From Pseudomonas entomophila (GTDB lineage Bacteria > Pseudomonadota > Gammaproteobacteria > Pseudomonadales > Pseudomonadaceae), in NCBI RefSeq assembly GCF_029193575.1, contig NZ_JARGCS010000008.1, forward strand, positions 233,098-297,097: a DNA stretch of 64,000 nt, given 5' to 3'. Each line of letters opens with the position of its first letter. The stretch's first letter is position 1. Below the pieces are notes generated by a model. The model ran no database searches. It saw only the letters and a list, made by a program, of their open reading frames with translations, and was not told where the DNA came from. A program made the position numbers and the translations under genes. This document shows, one piece after another, positions 1 through 7,926 of this stretch.

Positions 1-1
1 G

Positions 2-88
2 CTCAACAGGCAGCGCCAGGCGGCACGGCAGGACCTGATGCGGCTGTTGACCCTTGAGGCGCTGGAGGCTGACGAGAGGCGATCGTGA
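2..88 (+). CDS. 3' end of an unidentified CDS cut by the window edge
   Basis: The second reading frame stays open from the window edge to a TGA at 86-88 and gives 28 residues ending in ADERRS. The segment is rich in Arg, Leu and Glu and looks like a helical C-terminus. Too little is present to assign a family. It is listed because an upstream gene plausibly ends here, followed by about 220 bases before the next gene. Confidence 0.35.
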   Translation, partial: LNRQRQAARQDLMRLLTLEALEADERRS

Positions 89-308
89 GCATCACGCGCC
101 AGGCCGCGGAGCGGCGGTTCACCCTCCTGCCATGGGCTATTCTCAGGTTCTGGTATCGGGGTTTTCCGAACGTGCGATAAGCCTGTTCTGGAAATTGCTG
201 GTTACCTTTGACTTGAGCGGCGTTCCCGCCCCGTGGTTTAGGCTCGCGGATCGGATCTTTCTCCCTGATCCGTAGTCTTTGGTTTATCGAGAACATAAGG
301 AGATGCAC

Positions 309-866
309 ATGCTCGTCCGGTCATTGACCCTCGCCACCCTGCTCGTCGCCGCTGGCCCGCTGCTGGCCGCCGACAGCGATGCCCCCCTGGCCAAGGAGCT
401 GGGCAAGGCACGGCCGTTGGTGGTCATCGCGCCCAGCAGCGCCGACCCGACCCTGCGTGGGTTGAACCAGGCCCTGGAAGACCCGGCCACCAAGGCGGGC
501 TTCACCGAGCGCAACCTGGTGTTGTTCAGCGTGGCCAACATGATGGGCAAGCGCGAGGACAAGAACCTGGAACAGCAGACCACCATGGCGCTGATTCGCG
601 AACTGAAATTGGGGGCGAGCAAGGGCACCAAGGTGATCCTGGTGGGCAAGGACGGCGAGCGGCATGTGCTCAAGGATGACGACAGCGGCGAGAAGCTCGA
701 CCCGCAGGTAATCTTCAAGGCCGTTGATGACTTGCCCGCCAGCGAGAAGGCGGTGACCGCGCCAGAGCCGGTGGCCGCCGCCGCGCCCGCCGAGCCCAAG
801 GCCAAGGACAGCAAGCCGGCGAAACCGGCCAAGCCTGCGGCGCCGCCCAAACCGCTGGAGGACTGA
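309..866 (+). CDS. DUF4174 domain periplasmic protein
   Basis: A protein of 185 residues with a signal peptide of about 21 residues (hydrophobic stretch, then LLAA|DSD). Residues about 30-135 match the DUF4174 pattern: RPLVVIAP near the start, and a segment ending in a strand (KVILVGKDGERH) that resembles a thioredoxin-like fold. The C-terminal 40 residues are a low-complexity Ala/Pro/Lys tail. I chose ATG 309 because the AAGGAG at 297-302 is 6 bases upstream; the ATG at 303 would touch it. The family has no established function. It lies upstream of the metal-RiPP genes but is separated from them by a REP pair, so a link is only possible. Confidence 0.75.
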   Translation: MLVRSLTLATLLVAAGPLLAADSDAPLAKELGKARPLVVIAPSSADPTLRGLNQALEDPATKAGFTERNLVLFSVANMMGKREDKNLEQQTTMALIRELKLGASKGTKVILVGKDGERHVLKDDDSGEKLDPQVIFKAVDDLPASEKAVTAPEPVAAAAPAEPKAKDSKPAKPAKPAAPPKPLED

Positions 867-881
867 CCCAAAGGGTTCGGC

Positions 882-957
882 GCCTCATCGCGGGGCAAGC
901 CCGTTCCTACAGGCACCCTGCTGACCCTGTAGGAGCGGGCTTGTCCCGCGATGAGGC
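882..957. repeat. REP pair (inverted)
   Basis: Two inverted copies of the P. putida-type REP element: GCCTCATCGCGGGGCAAG on the left and its complement on the right, separated by about 12 bases. It lies between the DUF4174 gene and the hvfA promoter and could form a long stem that ends the upstream transcript. Confidence 0.85.
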
Positions 958-982
958 ATCAAATGTTCACGACACCTCGCCC

Positions 983-998
983 TGTATCACTCTGTATC
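983..998 (+). promoter_or_regulatory. Direct repeat TGTATC-N4-TGTATC upstream of hvfA
   Basis: TGTATCACTCTGTATC is two perfect hexamers with a 10-base period, 111 bases before the hvfA start. OmpR-family response regulators typically bind such tandem half-sites on one DNA face. Near copies lie upstream of the HvfX gene (3875-3890) and between the response regulator and the DUF2790 gene (6058-6073). Binding is inferred. Confidence 0.5.
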
Positions 999-1108
999 CT
1001 CCCCCCGTCCAGACCCACTCCCATACAAATCGCTGCGCAAGGCGATACACCCACGACACACCGCTGCGGCGAAATAGCCCCACTTTCCAACCACAGTGGA
1101 GCGTCACC

Positions 1109-1549
1109 ATGAAACACACACGCAACTCTCTCGGCCTGCTGGGGGCCGCGTTGATCGGCGGCATGGTCCTGGGTAACAGTGCCTTCGCGGTCGAACCTTT
1201 GTCCGAGGGCTACCAACTGGCCTCGGCCAAGGCCGCCGGCGAAGGCAAATGCGGCGAAGGCAAGTGCGGTGGCGGCGCCAAGGCCACCCAGGCCGAGGGC
1301 AAGTGCGGTGAAGGCAAGTGCGGCGATGCCTCGTTCGCCCGTACCGACAGCAACCACGACGGCAAGGTTTCGCGTGATGAATTCGTCGCCGTGGCCAAGG
1401 ACCGCGCCGCCGACTTCGACAAGATCGACAGCAACCACGATGGCTTCATCTCCGAGCAGGAGGCCTATGACTACCTGCAGGCGATCTACAAGGCCAACGG
1501 CAAGGCCATGCCTGATGGGCTGTTCAGCCACCTGACCGGCAAGTCCTGA
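1109..1549 (+). CDS. hvfA: HvfA/bufferin-like RiPP metallophore precursor with EF-hands
   Basis: A precursor of 146 residues with a Sec signal peptide (residues 1-27, ending SAFA). Four EGKCG motifs occur in two tandem pairs at residues 45-54 and 63-72. In the HvfA family such cysteines are converted by an MNIO enzyme to oxazolone/thioamide groups that bind copper. Unlike the short family members, this one continues into two canonical EF-hand loops (residues 80-91 and 107-118, both DSNHDG with Glu at position 12) and so probably also binds calcium. GGAG is 7 bases before the ATG. The modification enzymes follow directly. The modified peptide is expected in the periplasm. Assignment rests on EGKCG plus operon context; metal specificity is inferred. 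Confidence 0.8.
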   Translation: MKHTRNSLGLLGAALIGGMVLGNSAFAVEPLSEGYQLASAKAAGEGKCGEGKCGGGAKATQAEGKCGEGKCGDASFARTDSNHDGKVSRDEFVAVAKDRAADFDKIDSNHDGFISEQEAYDYLQAIYKANGKAMPDGLFSHLTGKS

Positions 1550-1566
1550 GCCTTTCCGGGCCAACT

Positions 1567-1624
1567 GAGCGCGGGGCAAGCCTTCTCCCAACCGGCCGGT
1601 GGGGAGCGGGCTTGCCCCGCGCTC
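1567..1624. repeat. REP hairpin between precursor and modifying enzyme
   Basis: A 14-base arm (GAGCGCGGGGCAAG) and its exact complement at 1611-1624 enclose a further GC-rich loop. It sits between hvfA and hvfB. Such a stem could stabilise or partly terminate the precursor mRNA, giving more precursor than enzyme, as RiPP operons usually need. The effect is inferred. Confidence 0.8.
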
Positions 1625-1651
1625 GTTCGTACCGCTTTCTGGAGAACTGTC

Positions 1652-2485
1652 ATGCATCACGAACCTCTGCTCACCGGGCTCGGCTTGCGCCGGGGCCTGC
1701 TTGCCGAACTGCTGGCGATGGACGACGGCGCGGTGGATTTCCTCGAGTGCGCCCCGGAGAACTGGATCAACGTCGGCGGCGCCTACGGCAAGGGCCTGGC
1801 GCAACTGGCCGAACGTTTCGCCATCGCCTGCCACGGCCTGTCGTTGTCGCTGGGCGCCAGTGCGCCGCTGGATCGCAACCTGCTCGACGCCACCCGGCGC
1901 CTGCTCGACCGCTGCCAGGTACGCCTGTACAGCGAACACTTGAGCTACTGCAGTGACGACGGCCACCTCTACGACCTGATGCCGATTCCGTTCACCGACG
2001 AGGCGGTGCGCCACGTCGCCACGCGCATCCGCCAGGCCCAGGAGCATCTTGGCCGGCGCATCGCGGTGGAGAACATCAGCTACTATGCGGCGCCCTACCA
2101 GGCCATGAGCGAGCTGGCGTTCGTCAACGCGGTGCTCGAAGAGGCCGACTGCGATCTGCTGCTGGACGTCAACAACGTCTTCGTCAACGCCTGCAACCAC
2201 CGCTACGACGCCTTGGCCTTTCTTGAAGGCCTGCCGGCGAAGCGGGTGGTGGGCATGCACGTGGCCGGCCACTACGACGAAGCGCCGGACTTGAAAGTCG
2301 ATACTCATGGGGCGGCGGTGAAGGAGGATGTCTGGTCGTTGTTCGCCATTGCCTGTCAGCGTTTCGGTGCCAAGCCCACGGTGCTGGAGCGCGATTTCAA
2401 CTACCCACCGTTGGCCGAGCTGTTGCAGGAGACCGCACGTATTCGCGCGGTGCAACAGGCCGCCGGGAGCATCGATCATGGCTGA
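1652..2485 (+). CDS. hvfB: MNIO (DUF692) RiPP-modifying enzyme, HvfB/BufB-like
   Basis: A 277-residue multinuclear non-heme iron-dependent oxidase of the DUF692 family, with a TIM-barrel fold. Family motifs appear in order: GLGLRRG near the start, [54 protein letters not shown] and LERDFNYPP. These supply the His/Glu/Asp/Asn ligands of the iron cluster. Related enzymes oxidise precursor cysteines to oxazolone/thioamide pairs. It follows the EGKCG precursor and overlaps the DUF2063 partner gene by 8 bases, so the two are co-translated. Cytoplasmic. Substrate is inferred from position. Confidence 0.88.
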   Translation: MHHEPLLTGLGLRRGLLAELLAMDDGAVDFLECAPENWINVGGAYGKGLAQLAERFAIACHGLSLSLGASAPLDRNLLDATRRLLDRCQVRLYSEHLSYCSDDGHLYDLMPIPFTDEAVRHVATRIRQAQEHLGRRIAVENISYYAAPYQAMSELAFVNAVLEEADCDLLLDVNNVFVNACNHRYDALAFLEGLPAKRVVGMHVAGHYDEAPDLKVDTHGAAVKEDVWSLFAIACQRFGAKPTVLERDFNYPPLAELLQETARIRAVQQAAGSIDHG

Positions 2486-3188
2486 TACCTTGCGCGAGCA
2501 GCAGTACACCCTGGCCCGCCACCTGCGCGACCCGGCGGCCAACCCACCCCCACCGGGCATCGAGGCGCGGCGTTTGAAGGTGTACCGCGAGTTGTTCTAC
2601 GGCGCGGTCGAGGGCCTGCTGGCGGGCAGTTTTCCGGTATTGCGCCAGAGCCTCGGCGAGGCGCGCTGGCATGCGCGGGTGCGTGACTTCTATGCCAATT
2701 ACCGCAGCCAGACGCCACTGTTCACCGAGGTGGCCGAGGCATTCATCGACTACTTGCAGGGCATCGAGCCGGATGCGCCGTGGCAGCTGGAGCTGGCCCA
2801 TTACGAGTGGGTAGAGGCGCAGTTGTACTTGAGTGATGCCGAGGACCCGGCGCACGACCCGACGGGCGACTTGCTTGAGGGCGAACCGCTGTTGTCGAGC
2901 GTGGCACGGACATTGGCCTATCGCTGGCCGGTGGAGCGGATCGGGCCGGGGCAGTTGCCGGAAGAGGCACCTGATGAGCCGACGTTGCTTTTGGTGTACA
3001 GGGATGCCGGCTTGAAGGTGCGTTTCGCGCGGTTGACGCTGTTGGCGTACCAGTTGCTGGGCATGGACGGGACGGGGCGCCAGCGCTTGTTGGCATTGGC
3101 TGGAGAGACGTTGCTGGAGCAAGGGTCGGCGATGTTGGAGGGGTTGCGCGAGCAGGGGGTGATCGTCGGGACCCGGTTGCGCGGATGA
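2478..3188 (+). CDS. hvfC: DUF2063 RiPP maturation partner, HvfC/BufC-like
   Basis: A 236-residue protein with the DUF2063 N-terminal domain, once annotated as putative DNA-binding. It shows [38 protein letters not shown] and an acidic region before the C-terminal helices. In MNIO systems this protein binds the precursor leader and presents it to the DUF692 enzyme. It overlaps hvfB by 8 bases. ATG 2478 gives the typical family N-terminus; an upstream extension in the same frame is not needed. A REP pair follows, and the HvfX gene is convergent beyond it. Confidence 0.85.
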   Translation: MADTLREQQYTLARHLRDPAANPPPPGIEARRLKVYRELFYGAVEGLLAGSFPVLRQSLGEARWHARVRDFYANYRSQTPLFTEVAEAFIDYLQGIEPDAPWQLELAHYEWVEAQLYLSDAEDPAHDPTGDLLEGEPLLSSVARTLAYRWPVERIGPGQLPEEAPDEPTLLLVYRDAGLKVRFARLTLLAYQLLGMDGTGRQRLLALAGETLLEQGSAMLEGLREQGVIVGTRLRG

Positions 3189-3196
3189 TGGCCCTT

Positions 3197-3262
3197 TCGC
3201 GCGGCAAGCCCGCTCCTGCAAGAGGACCTTAGATCGCTGCAGGAGCGGGGCTTGCCCGCGAT
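3197..3262. repeat. REP pair (inverted)
   Basis: Two inverted REP copies (GCGCGGCAAGCCCGCTCCTGCA on the left, with its near complement on the right) lie between the convergent ends of hvfC and hvfX. A bidirectional terminator role is likely. Confidence 0.8.
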
Positions 3263-3278
3263 GACGTCGGGCGCTACG

Positions 3279-3773
3279 TCAGGCGTTACGCCGACGCAGC
3301 AACTGGTCCACGCTCAACCGCCCAGCCCCCTTGAGCAGCAGTGGCAACAACGCCACCAGGTAGATCAACGGCAGCTTGAAATTCCCATATCCCTTGTCGC
3401 TGATCGAATACCCCCGCGCCAGCTCCGCCAGCGACGACCAGTGCGAAGGCCAGTGCACTGCGGCGATCGCCACCACGGTCACTACCATCAATACCGCCGA
3501 CGCCAGGCGCGTACCCAGCCCCAGCAGCAACAGCAGCGGGCAGATCAGCTCGGCCCACAGCGACAGCTGCCAGTTCAGCTCTGCTGGCAATGCGTTGAAG
3601 GGGAAGGGAAAGCTGCCTTGCAGGTCGAGGAACCAGTTGCTCCCATTGAGCTTCTCAAGGCCCGATTCGAAGAACTCCCAGGCCAGGAACAGTCGTAGCG
3701 GCAGGTCGGCGCTCCAGACGCCGACGCGGTCGACTTGGGTGAAGGTGCGATTGATCAGGGTGAAGGCTGTCAT
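3279..3773 (-). CDS. hvfX: DoxX-family membrane protein, HvfX-like
   Basis: A 164-residue inner-membrane protein with four predicted helices in the DoxX arrangement (about 20-40, 65-90, 90-108 and 135-150). Motifs include [11 protein letters not shown] and the [11 protein letters not shown] region. DoxX proteins are standard companions of HvfABC/bufferin operons and are thought to assist redox or membrane steps of the metallopeptide pathway. Here the gene is convergent with hvfC rather than last in the operon, and it has its own upstream region with a TGTATC-type repeat at 3875-3890. A general DoxX role in thiol or respiratory stress is the alternative. Confidence 0.8.
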   Translation of the reverse strand: MTAFTLINRTFTQVDRVGVWSADLPLRLFLAWEFFESGLEKLNGSNWFLDLQGSFPFPFNALPAELNWQLSLWAELICPLLLLLGLGTRLASAVLMVVTVVAIAAVHWPSHWSSLAELARGYSISDKGYGNFKLPLIYLVALLPLLLKGAGRLSVDQLLRRRNA

Positions 3774-3874
3774 CGAAGGGGTCCCAGGTTGTCGGGCCAG
3801 GCGGAATGCCGTGGCCGAGTGGCTGGGAGTGTGCGGGAGGGGGGTATCTGCAGTGTGTCGAGTGGAGGGGCTTG

Positions 3875-3890
3875 TGTATCGCTGTGTACA
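3875..3890 (+). promoter_or_regulatory. Direct repeat TGTATC-N4-TGTACA upstream of hvfX
   Basis: TGTATCGCTGTGTACA has the same 10-base period as the site before hvfA, 101 bases upstream of the hvfX start and in inverted orientation to that gene. A weaker pair (GGTATC ... TGTGTC) lies at 3843-3859. It is read as a response-regulator site by analogy with the two other copies. Confidence 0.45.
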
Positions 3891-3962
3891 TCCGGGACCT
3901 GTCGCCCTGTGGGCGCGGGCCCCACGATAGGGCCCGCACTGACACCGCCACGCTAAAGGGCC

Positions 3963-5252
3963 TTAGGGCAACTCGACCTGCGCGCACAACCCGCCGCTGG
4001 CCCGGTTGCTCAACGTCAACCGCCCGCCCATGGCCTGGGTCAGTTGCTGGGCGATCGCCAGCCCCAGCCCCGTGCCGCCTGTGCTGCGGTTGCGTGAGCC
4101 TTCCACCCGGTAGAACGGCTTGAGCACATCGCCCAACTCCGCTTCAGGAATACCCGGGCCTTCGTCGAGCACCCGAATGCGTGTCTGGCCACCCGTCACA
4201 TGCTCCACCTCCAGGCGCGCGCTGCCCCCGAACTTCAGGGCATTGTCGACCAGGTTGGCCAGCACCCGGCGCAGCGCGTGGGGGCGGGTGTGCAGCACGG
4301 TGTCGGTGCTGGCGCAGCGCTCCACCTGGGCGCCGCTGTCCTGGTAGTCGAATACCAGGCTGTCGAGGAACGCGTCGAGGTTGACCCGCACCGGCTGCTC
4401 GGTGCCGCTGTCCATGCTGCGGGCATAGGCCACGCCTTCGCGCACCAGGTGCTCCATCTCGGTGAGGTCGCTCCATAGCTTGTCGCGCTCGACCCCATCA
4501 TCCATCACTTCGACCCGCAGCTTCATGCGCGTGATCGGGGTTTGCAGGTCATGGGAGATCGCCGCCAGCAGTTGCATGCGCTCCTTGAGGTAGGCGGCGA
4601 TGCGCGCCTGCAAGGCGTTGAAGGCCACAGCAGCGTACTTGACCTCGCGGGGGCCGGCTTCATCCAGTTGTGGGCCGGGTTTGTCCGGGTCGAGCTGGTC
4701 CACCGCACGCGCCAGGCGGGTCAAGGGGCCGATCGCCAGGCGCACCGCCAGCCAGGTGCACAGCAAGAGCAGGGCCAACTGCAGCAGCAGCACCACGGGC
4801 AGCCAACTGGCCACGGGCACCGGCATCGGCGTCACGTCGAGGGTCAGGGGCGCGCCATCGGCCAGTTCCAGGTGGGCCTGGAAGTGCGGGTTCGGCCCTG
4901 GCAACTCCTGGAAGGCCAGGCGGTAGTCGTGACCGATGGCCTTGACGATGGACTCGGCGGCCATGGGCGGGTCGGCCATCGGCATTGCGTGGCCGGGCAG
5001 GCCTTGGTCGAGGCGATAGCGGTAGGTGCGGCGCTCCAGGCGCGGCAACCAGGCGGCGCGCTCGGCGGCGGGCAAGCGGTCGAGGATGGCCACCGAGGTG
5101 GCCACGTCCATCTCCAGGTTGCTCAGCATCATCGAGCGGCTGCTGATATAGCGCTCGTAGAACTGCAGGCTGAACGACAGCCCGTAGGCCAGCACCAGCC
5201 CGGTGAAGAAGATCAGCGCCAGGCGCGAGGCCAGCGTGTGGGGCCATTTCAT
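3963..5252 (-). CDS. Two-component sensor histidine kinase (OmpR/EnvZ class)
   Basis: A 429-residue membrane kinase. A first helix (about 10-30), a periplasmic sensor segment of about 115 residues, and a second helix (about 150-172) precede a HAMP domain. The phospho-acceptor is H234 in ISHDLQTPI. The ATPase domain has N-box NLVDNALKFGG, G1 DEGPGIP and G2 GGTGLGLAIA. The start overlaps the regulator gene by 4 bases, so they form one operon. The periplasmic domain has no recognisable ligand motif and few cysteines or histidines. Position between hvfX and the DUF2790/thioredoxin pair suggests it senses a metal or envelope redox signal, which is inferred. Confidence 0.88.
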   Translation of the reverse strand: MKWPHTLASRLALIFFTGLVLAYGLSFSLQFYERYISSRSMMLSNLEMDVATSVAILDRLPAAERAAWLPRLERRTYRYRLDQGLPGHAMPMADPPMAAESIVKAIGHDYRLAFQELPGPNPHFQAHLELADGAPLTLDVTPMPVPVASWLPVVLLLQLALLLLCTWLAVRLAIGPLTRLARAVDQLDPDKPGPQLDEAGPREVKYAAVAFNALQARIAAYLKERMQLLAAISHDLQTPITRMKLRVEVMDDGVERDKLWSDLTEMEHLVREGVAYARSMDSGTEQPVRVNLDAFLDSLVFDYQDSGAQVERCASTDTVLHTRPHALRRVLANLVDNALKFGGSARLEVEHVTGGQTRIRVLDEGPGIPEAELGDVLKPFYRVEGSRNRSTGGTGLGLAIAQQLTQAMGGRLTLSNRASGGLCAQVELP

Positions 5253-5989
5253 GTGGGCGACTCGATCAGTTGCACCGACAGCGAGAACACGTAGCCTTCG
5301 CTGCGCACGGTCTTGATGCAGGTCGGCTCACGGGCGTCGTCGCCCAGGCGCTGGCGCAGGCGGCTGACCAACAGGTCGATGGAGCGGTCGAAGATGTCCG
5401 CCTCGCGGCCCTGGGTGAGGTTGAGCAGTTGCTCGCGGCTGAGCACCCGTTGCGGGTGGTCGAGGAATACCCGCAACAGGCGATATTCGGCGCCGCTCAG
5501 GGCCACCAGGGTGCCTTCGTCGTCGAGCAGGTGGCGCGCGGTGGTGTCCAGGCGCCATTGGCCGAAGCGGATCAACCGGCTGCTTTCGCTGATGGTCAGG
5601 TTCGGCGGCAGCATGCGCGTTCGGCGCAGTACGGCGTTGATCCGCGCCAGCAGTTCACGGGCGGAGAAGGGTTTGGTCAGGTAGTCGTCGGCGCCCATTT
5701 CCAGGCCGATGATGCGATCGGTCTCGTCGTTGCGCGCGGTGAGCATCAGCACCGGCGTGTTGCGGTGGCGACCGGCGCGCAGTTCGCGGCACAGCAACAG
5801 GCCATCGTCGCCGGGCATCATGATGTCGAGCACGATCAGGTCGACCGTGTTGCCCTCCAGAAAGGCACGCATCTGCCGACCATCGGCGACGATGCTCGTG
5901 CGCAGGCCGTTCTTCTTCAGGTAATTGCCGACCAGTTCGCGGATTTCGCGGTCGTCGTCGACGATCAGGATGTGATCGACGTGTTCCAT
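5249..5989 (-). CDS. OmpR-family response regulator
   Basis: A 246-residue two-domain regulator. The receiver domain has the acidic pair in VDDDRE, phospho-acceptor D55 in LIVLDIMMPG, and K in LTKPFSARE. A winged-helix output domain follows (about 145-238) with the usual ending VRSEGYVF. The start at 5989 gives a standard N-terminus, with AGGA about 8 bases upstream. It is first in the operon with the kinase and divergent from the DUF2790 gene. The shared 219-base upstream region holds the repeat at 6058-6073, consistent with autoregulation. It is more like OmpR than CusR, and I cannot name an ortholog. Confidence 0.9.
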   Translation of the reverse strand: MEHVDHILIVDDDREIRELVGNYLKKNGLRTSIVADGRQMRAFLEGNTVDLIVLDIMMPGDDGLLLCRELRAGRHRNTPVLMLTARNDETDRIIGLEMGADDYLTKPFSARELLARINAVLRRTRMLPPNLTISESSRLIRFGQWRLDTTARHLLDDEGTLVALSGAEYRLLRVFLDHPQRVLSREQLLNLTQGREADIFDRSIDLLVSRLRQRLGDDAREPTCIKTVRSEGYVFSLSVQLIESPT

Positions 5990-6057
5990 CGGGGGTGTCC
6001 TGTACGCAGTGGATGGGCGCAGTGTACCGACGCCGGCGGCGCTTGCCTGCGGGGCTT

Positions 6058-6073
6058 TGTATTGCAGTGTATC
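6058..6073 (+). promoter_or_regulatory. Direct repeat TGTATT-N4-TGTATC, regulator/DUF2790 intergenic region
   Basis: TGTATTGCAGTGTATC has the same spacing as the sites at 983 and 3875. It is 68 bases upstream of the response-regulator start and 134 bases upstream of the DUF2790 start. On the opposite strand, TGTATC and TGTGTC are adjacent at about 6081-6093, possibly a second, divergent half. A shared regulator site is inferred. Confidence 0.5.
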
Positions 6074-6207
6074 TGCCCCTGACACAGATACAGGAAGAGG
6101 CACGCCGGCCCGTTGGCCGACACATCCGGGATACCGACCAGGCGTCAAATGGCTCTCGACCGGGGAGCAAGGCCTCCCCACCGCAAACCCGCTTCAGGAG
6201 AGATGCC

Positions 6208-6483
6208 ATGAGCCTCAAGACCTTCGCCCAAGCCACCGTGTTCGCCGTCCTCGGCTTCGGCGCCATCGCCGCCCAGGCCGGCACCCAGGCCAACGCCGAG
6301 CCCGCGCCAATGCAGTACCACTACGGCGACCGCCTGGATATCAGGAAGGTGGTGTCGGTGAAACAGGATGACCCGACCGCCTGCGGTGTGGTCGGCACGC
6401 GCATGGACTACCGTGACTCCCAGGGCCAATTGCACAGCCTGGACTACCGCAGCTACGCCACTGGGGGATGCTATGACAATTGA
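6208..6483 (+). CDS. DUF2790 domain periplasmic protein
   Basis: A 91-residue exported protein with signal peptide 1-23 (cleavage after IAAQA). The mature part fits DUF2790, with the signature around KQDDPTACGVVGTRMDY and two cysteines (C66 and C89 approximately) that could form a disulfide. DUF2790 proteins are common in Pseudomonas and often lie next to metal-responsive two-component genes, but their function is unknown. CAGGAG is 5-7 bases upstream of ATG 6208. The gene overlaps the thioredoxin-like gene by 11 bases, so they are co-expressed. Confidence 0.85.
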   Translation: MSLKTFAQATVFAVLGFGAIAAQAGTQANAEPAPMQYHYGDRLDIRKVVSVKQDDPTACGVVGTRMDYRDSQGQLHSLDYRSYATGGCYDN

Positions 6484-7018
6484 CCCGCCCGCGCGTCGGC
6501 GCCTGTTGCGGGTCGCTGGCGTGGCCCTGGCGCTGGCCGGCCTGGGCGTCGCCGGCCACCTGCTGGCCCGCGACAGCCTCGGCCCGATGCCGTCGCTGGC
6601 CGGTGCCCAGCAGTGGCTCAACTCGCCACCCCTGGATGCCCAGGCGCTCAAGGGCAAGGTGGTGCTGGTGGACTTCTGGACCTTCGACTGCATCAACTGC
6701 AAGCGCAGCCTGCCCTACGTCAACGACTGGTCGCGGCGCTATGCCGACCAGGGGTTGGTGGTGGTGGGGGTGCACACCCCGGAGTACGACTACGAGCATG
6801 ACTTGGGCAACGTGCGCGAGCAGGTGCGCAAGCTGGACATCGCCTACCCCGTGGCGGTGGACAGCGACTACCTGATCTGGAACACCTGGGGCAACCAGTT
6901 CTGGCCGGCGCATTATTTCGTCGACCGCCGTGGGCAGGTGCGCCATGTGCATTTCGGCGAAGGGGATTACGCCGGGCAGGAGCAGGTGATTCGTGAACTG
7001 CTGGCGGAGCCGGGTTGA
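6473..7018 (+). CDS. Thioredoxin-like (TlpA/DipZ-type) exported thiol oxidoreductase
   Basis: A 181-residue protein starting inside the DUF2790 gene (ATG 6473, with GGGGGA just upstream). The N-terminus ARRRLLRVAG plus a hydrophobic stretch is a signal anchor or Tat-like signal. A redoxin domain follows, with VVLVDFWTFDCINCKR (active-site C-I-N-C), GVHTPEYDYEHD and NQFWPAHYFVDRRG, as in the C-terminal domain of DipZ proteins. It should act in the periplasm on disulfides. Beside an exported cysteine-rich RiPP and the two-component system, a role in handling its thiols or oxidised copper is an attractive inference. Confidence 0.85.
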   Translation: MTIDPPARRRLLRVAGVALALAGLGVAGHLLARDSLGPMPSLAGAQQWLNSPPLDAQALKGKVVLVDFWTFDCINCKRSLPYVNDWSRRYADQGLVVVGVHTPEYDYEHDLGNVREQVRKLDIAYPVAVDSDYLIWNTWGNQFWPAHYFVDRRGQVRHVHFGEGDYAGQEQVIRELLAEPG

Positions 7019-7029
7019 TGAAGTGTCAG

Positions 7030-7071
7030 TGCCAGCCCTATCGCGGGGCAAGCCCGCGATAGGGCTGGCAC
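7030..7071. repeat. REP-derived hairpin, likely bidirectional terminator
   Basis: TGCCAGCCCTATCGCGGG pairs with its complement across a short AGCC-type loop. It lies between the convergent thioredoxin-like and QsuD-like genes. Confidence 0.8.
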
Positions 7072-7077
7072 AGGCAG

Positions 7078-7926
7078 CTAACCGAACCGGGCGAAATGCG
7101 CCTGCATCCGCCCCGCATCCGCCGCCCGCCCGCTGAACAGTTCGAATGCCTTCACCGCCTGGAACACCGCCATGGTCCCGCCATCGAGGGTCTTGCAGCC
7201 GAGCGCACGGGCATGACGCAACAGCTCGGTCTCCAGCGGGAAGTAGATGATCTCCGCCACCCACAACCGCGCGTGCAACAGCGCCACCGGCAATGGCGTG
7301 CCCGGCAACTTGGCCATGCCCACCGGCGTGGTATTGACCAGCCCATCGGCCTCGGCCAGTGCCGCCCCCAGGTCACCGCCCAGCCGCGCACGCCCTGCGC
7401 CGAAGCGTGCGTTGAGGTTGTCCACCAGGGCCTGGCCACGCGCCGCGTCCACTTCGAACAACCACAGTTGCTCGACGCCATCGCCCAACAGCGCATGGGC
7501 CACCGCCGAACCGGCACCCCCCGCGCCCAATTGCACCACGCCGCGCTTGGCCACACCCGGCAGGCCACGCCGCAGCCCCTCGGCGAAACCCAGGCAATCG
7601 GTGTTGTGGCCGATGCGCCGGCCATCCTTGAACAGCACCGTATTCACCGCGCCAATGCCGCGCGCCTCCTCGGACAACTCATCGAGCAACGGCAGGATCG
7701 CCTGCTTGAACGGGAAGGTGATGTTCAGCCCGGTGAAACCGGTCAGTTCGGCGGCGTCCAGCAGGCCGGGCAGGGCGCTGTCGTCCACGCCCAGTGGGTC
7801 GGCGTCGATCAGCCGGTACAGGTAGCGCAGGCCCTGGGCGTCACCTTCGTGCTCATGCAGGGCAGGGGTGCGCGAGGCCTGGATGCCGCGGCCGATCAGG
7901 CCGGCGAGAATGCCTGGGCCGCTCAT
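7078..7926 (-). CDS. Quinate/shikimate dehydrogenase, AroE superfamily (QsuD-like)
   Basis: A 282-residue NAD(P)-dependent dehydrogenase. The substrate loop is [11 protein letters not shown] instead of the SxS motif of biosynthetic AroE, as in catabolic enzymes of the C. glutamicum QsuD type. Catalytic residues are K74 (NITFPFK) and D110 (GHNTDCLGF). A glycine-rich nucleotide loop follows ([10 protein letters not shown]). It overlaps aroQ by 4 bases, so the pair converts quinate/shikimate to dehydroquinate/dehydroshikimate and interconverts them. A peripheral catabolic role is more likely than the essential shikimate step. Confidence 0.85.
   Translation of the reverse strand: MSGPGILAGLIGRGIQASRTPALHEHEGDAQGLRYLYRLIDADPLGVDDSALPGLLDAAELTGFTGLNITFPFKQAILPLLDELSEEARGIGAVNTVLFKDGRRIGHNTDCLGFAEGLRRGLPGVAKRGVVQLGAGGAGSAVAHALLGDGVEQLWLFEVDAARGQALVDNLNARFGAGRARLGGDLGAALAEADGLVNTTPVGMAKLPGTPLPVALLHARLWVAEIIYFPLETELLRHARALGCKTLDGGTMAVFQAVKAFELFSGRAADAGRMQAHFARFG

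Noticed and set aside
959..2560. Minus-strand open frame of about 533 codons over hvfA and hvfB
   Set aside because: It covers two real genes and an intergenic REP on the other strand, and the product has no domain.
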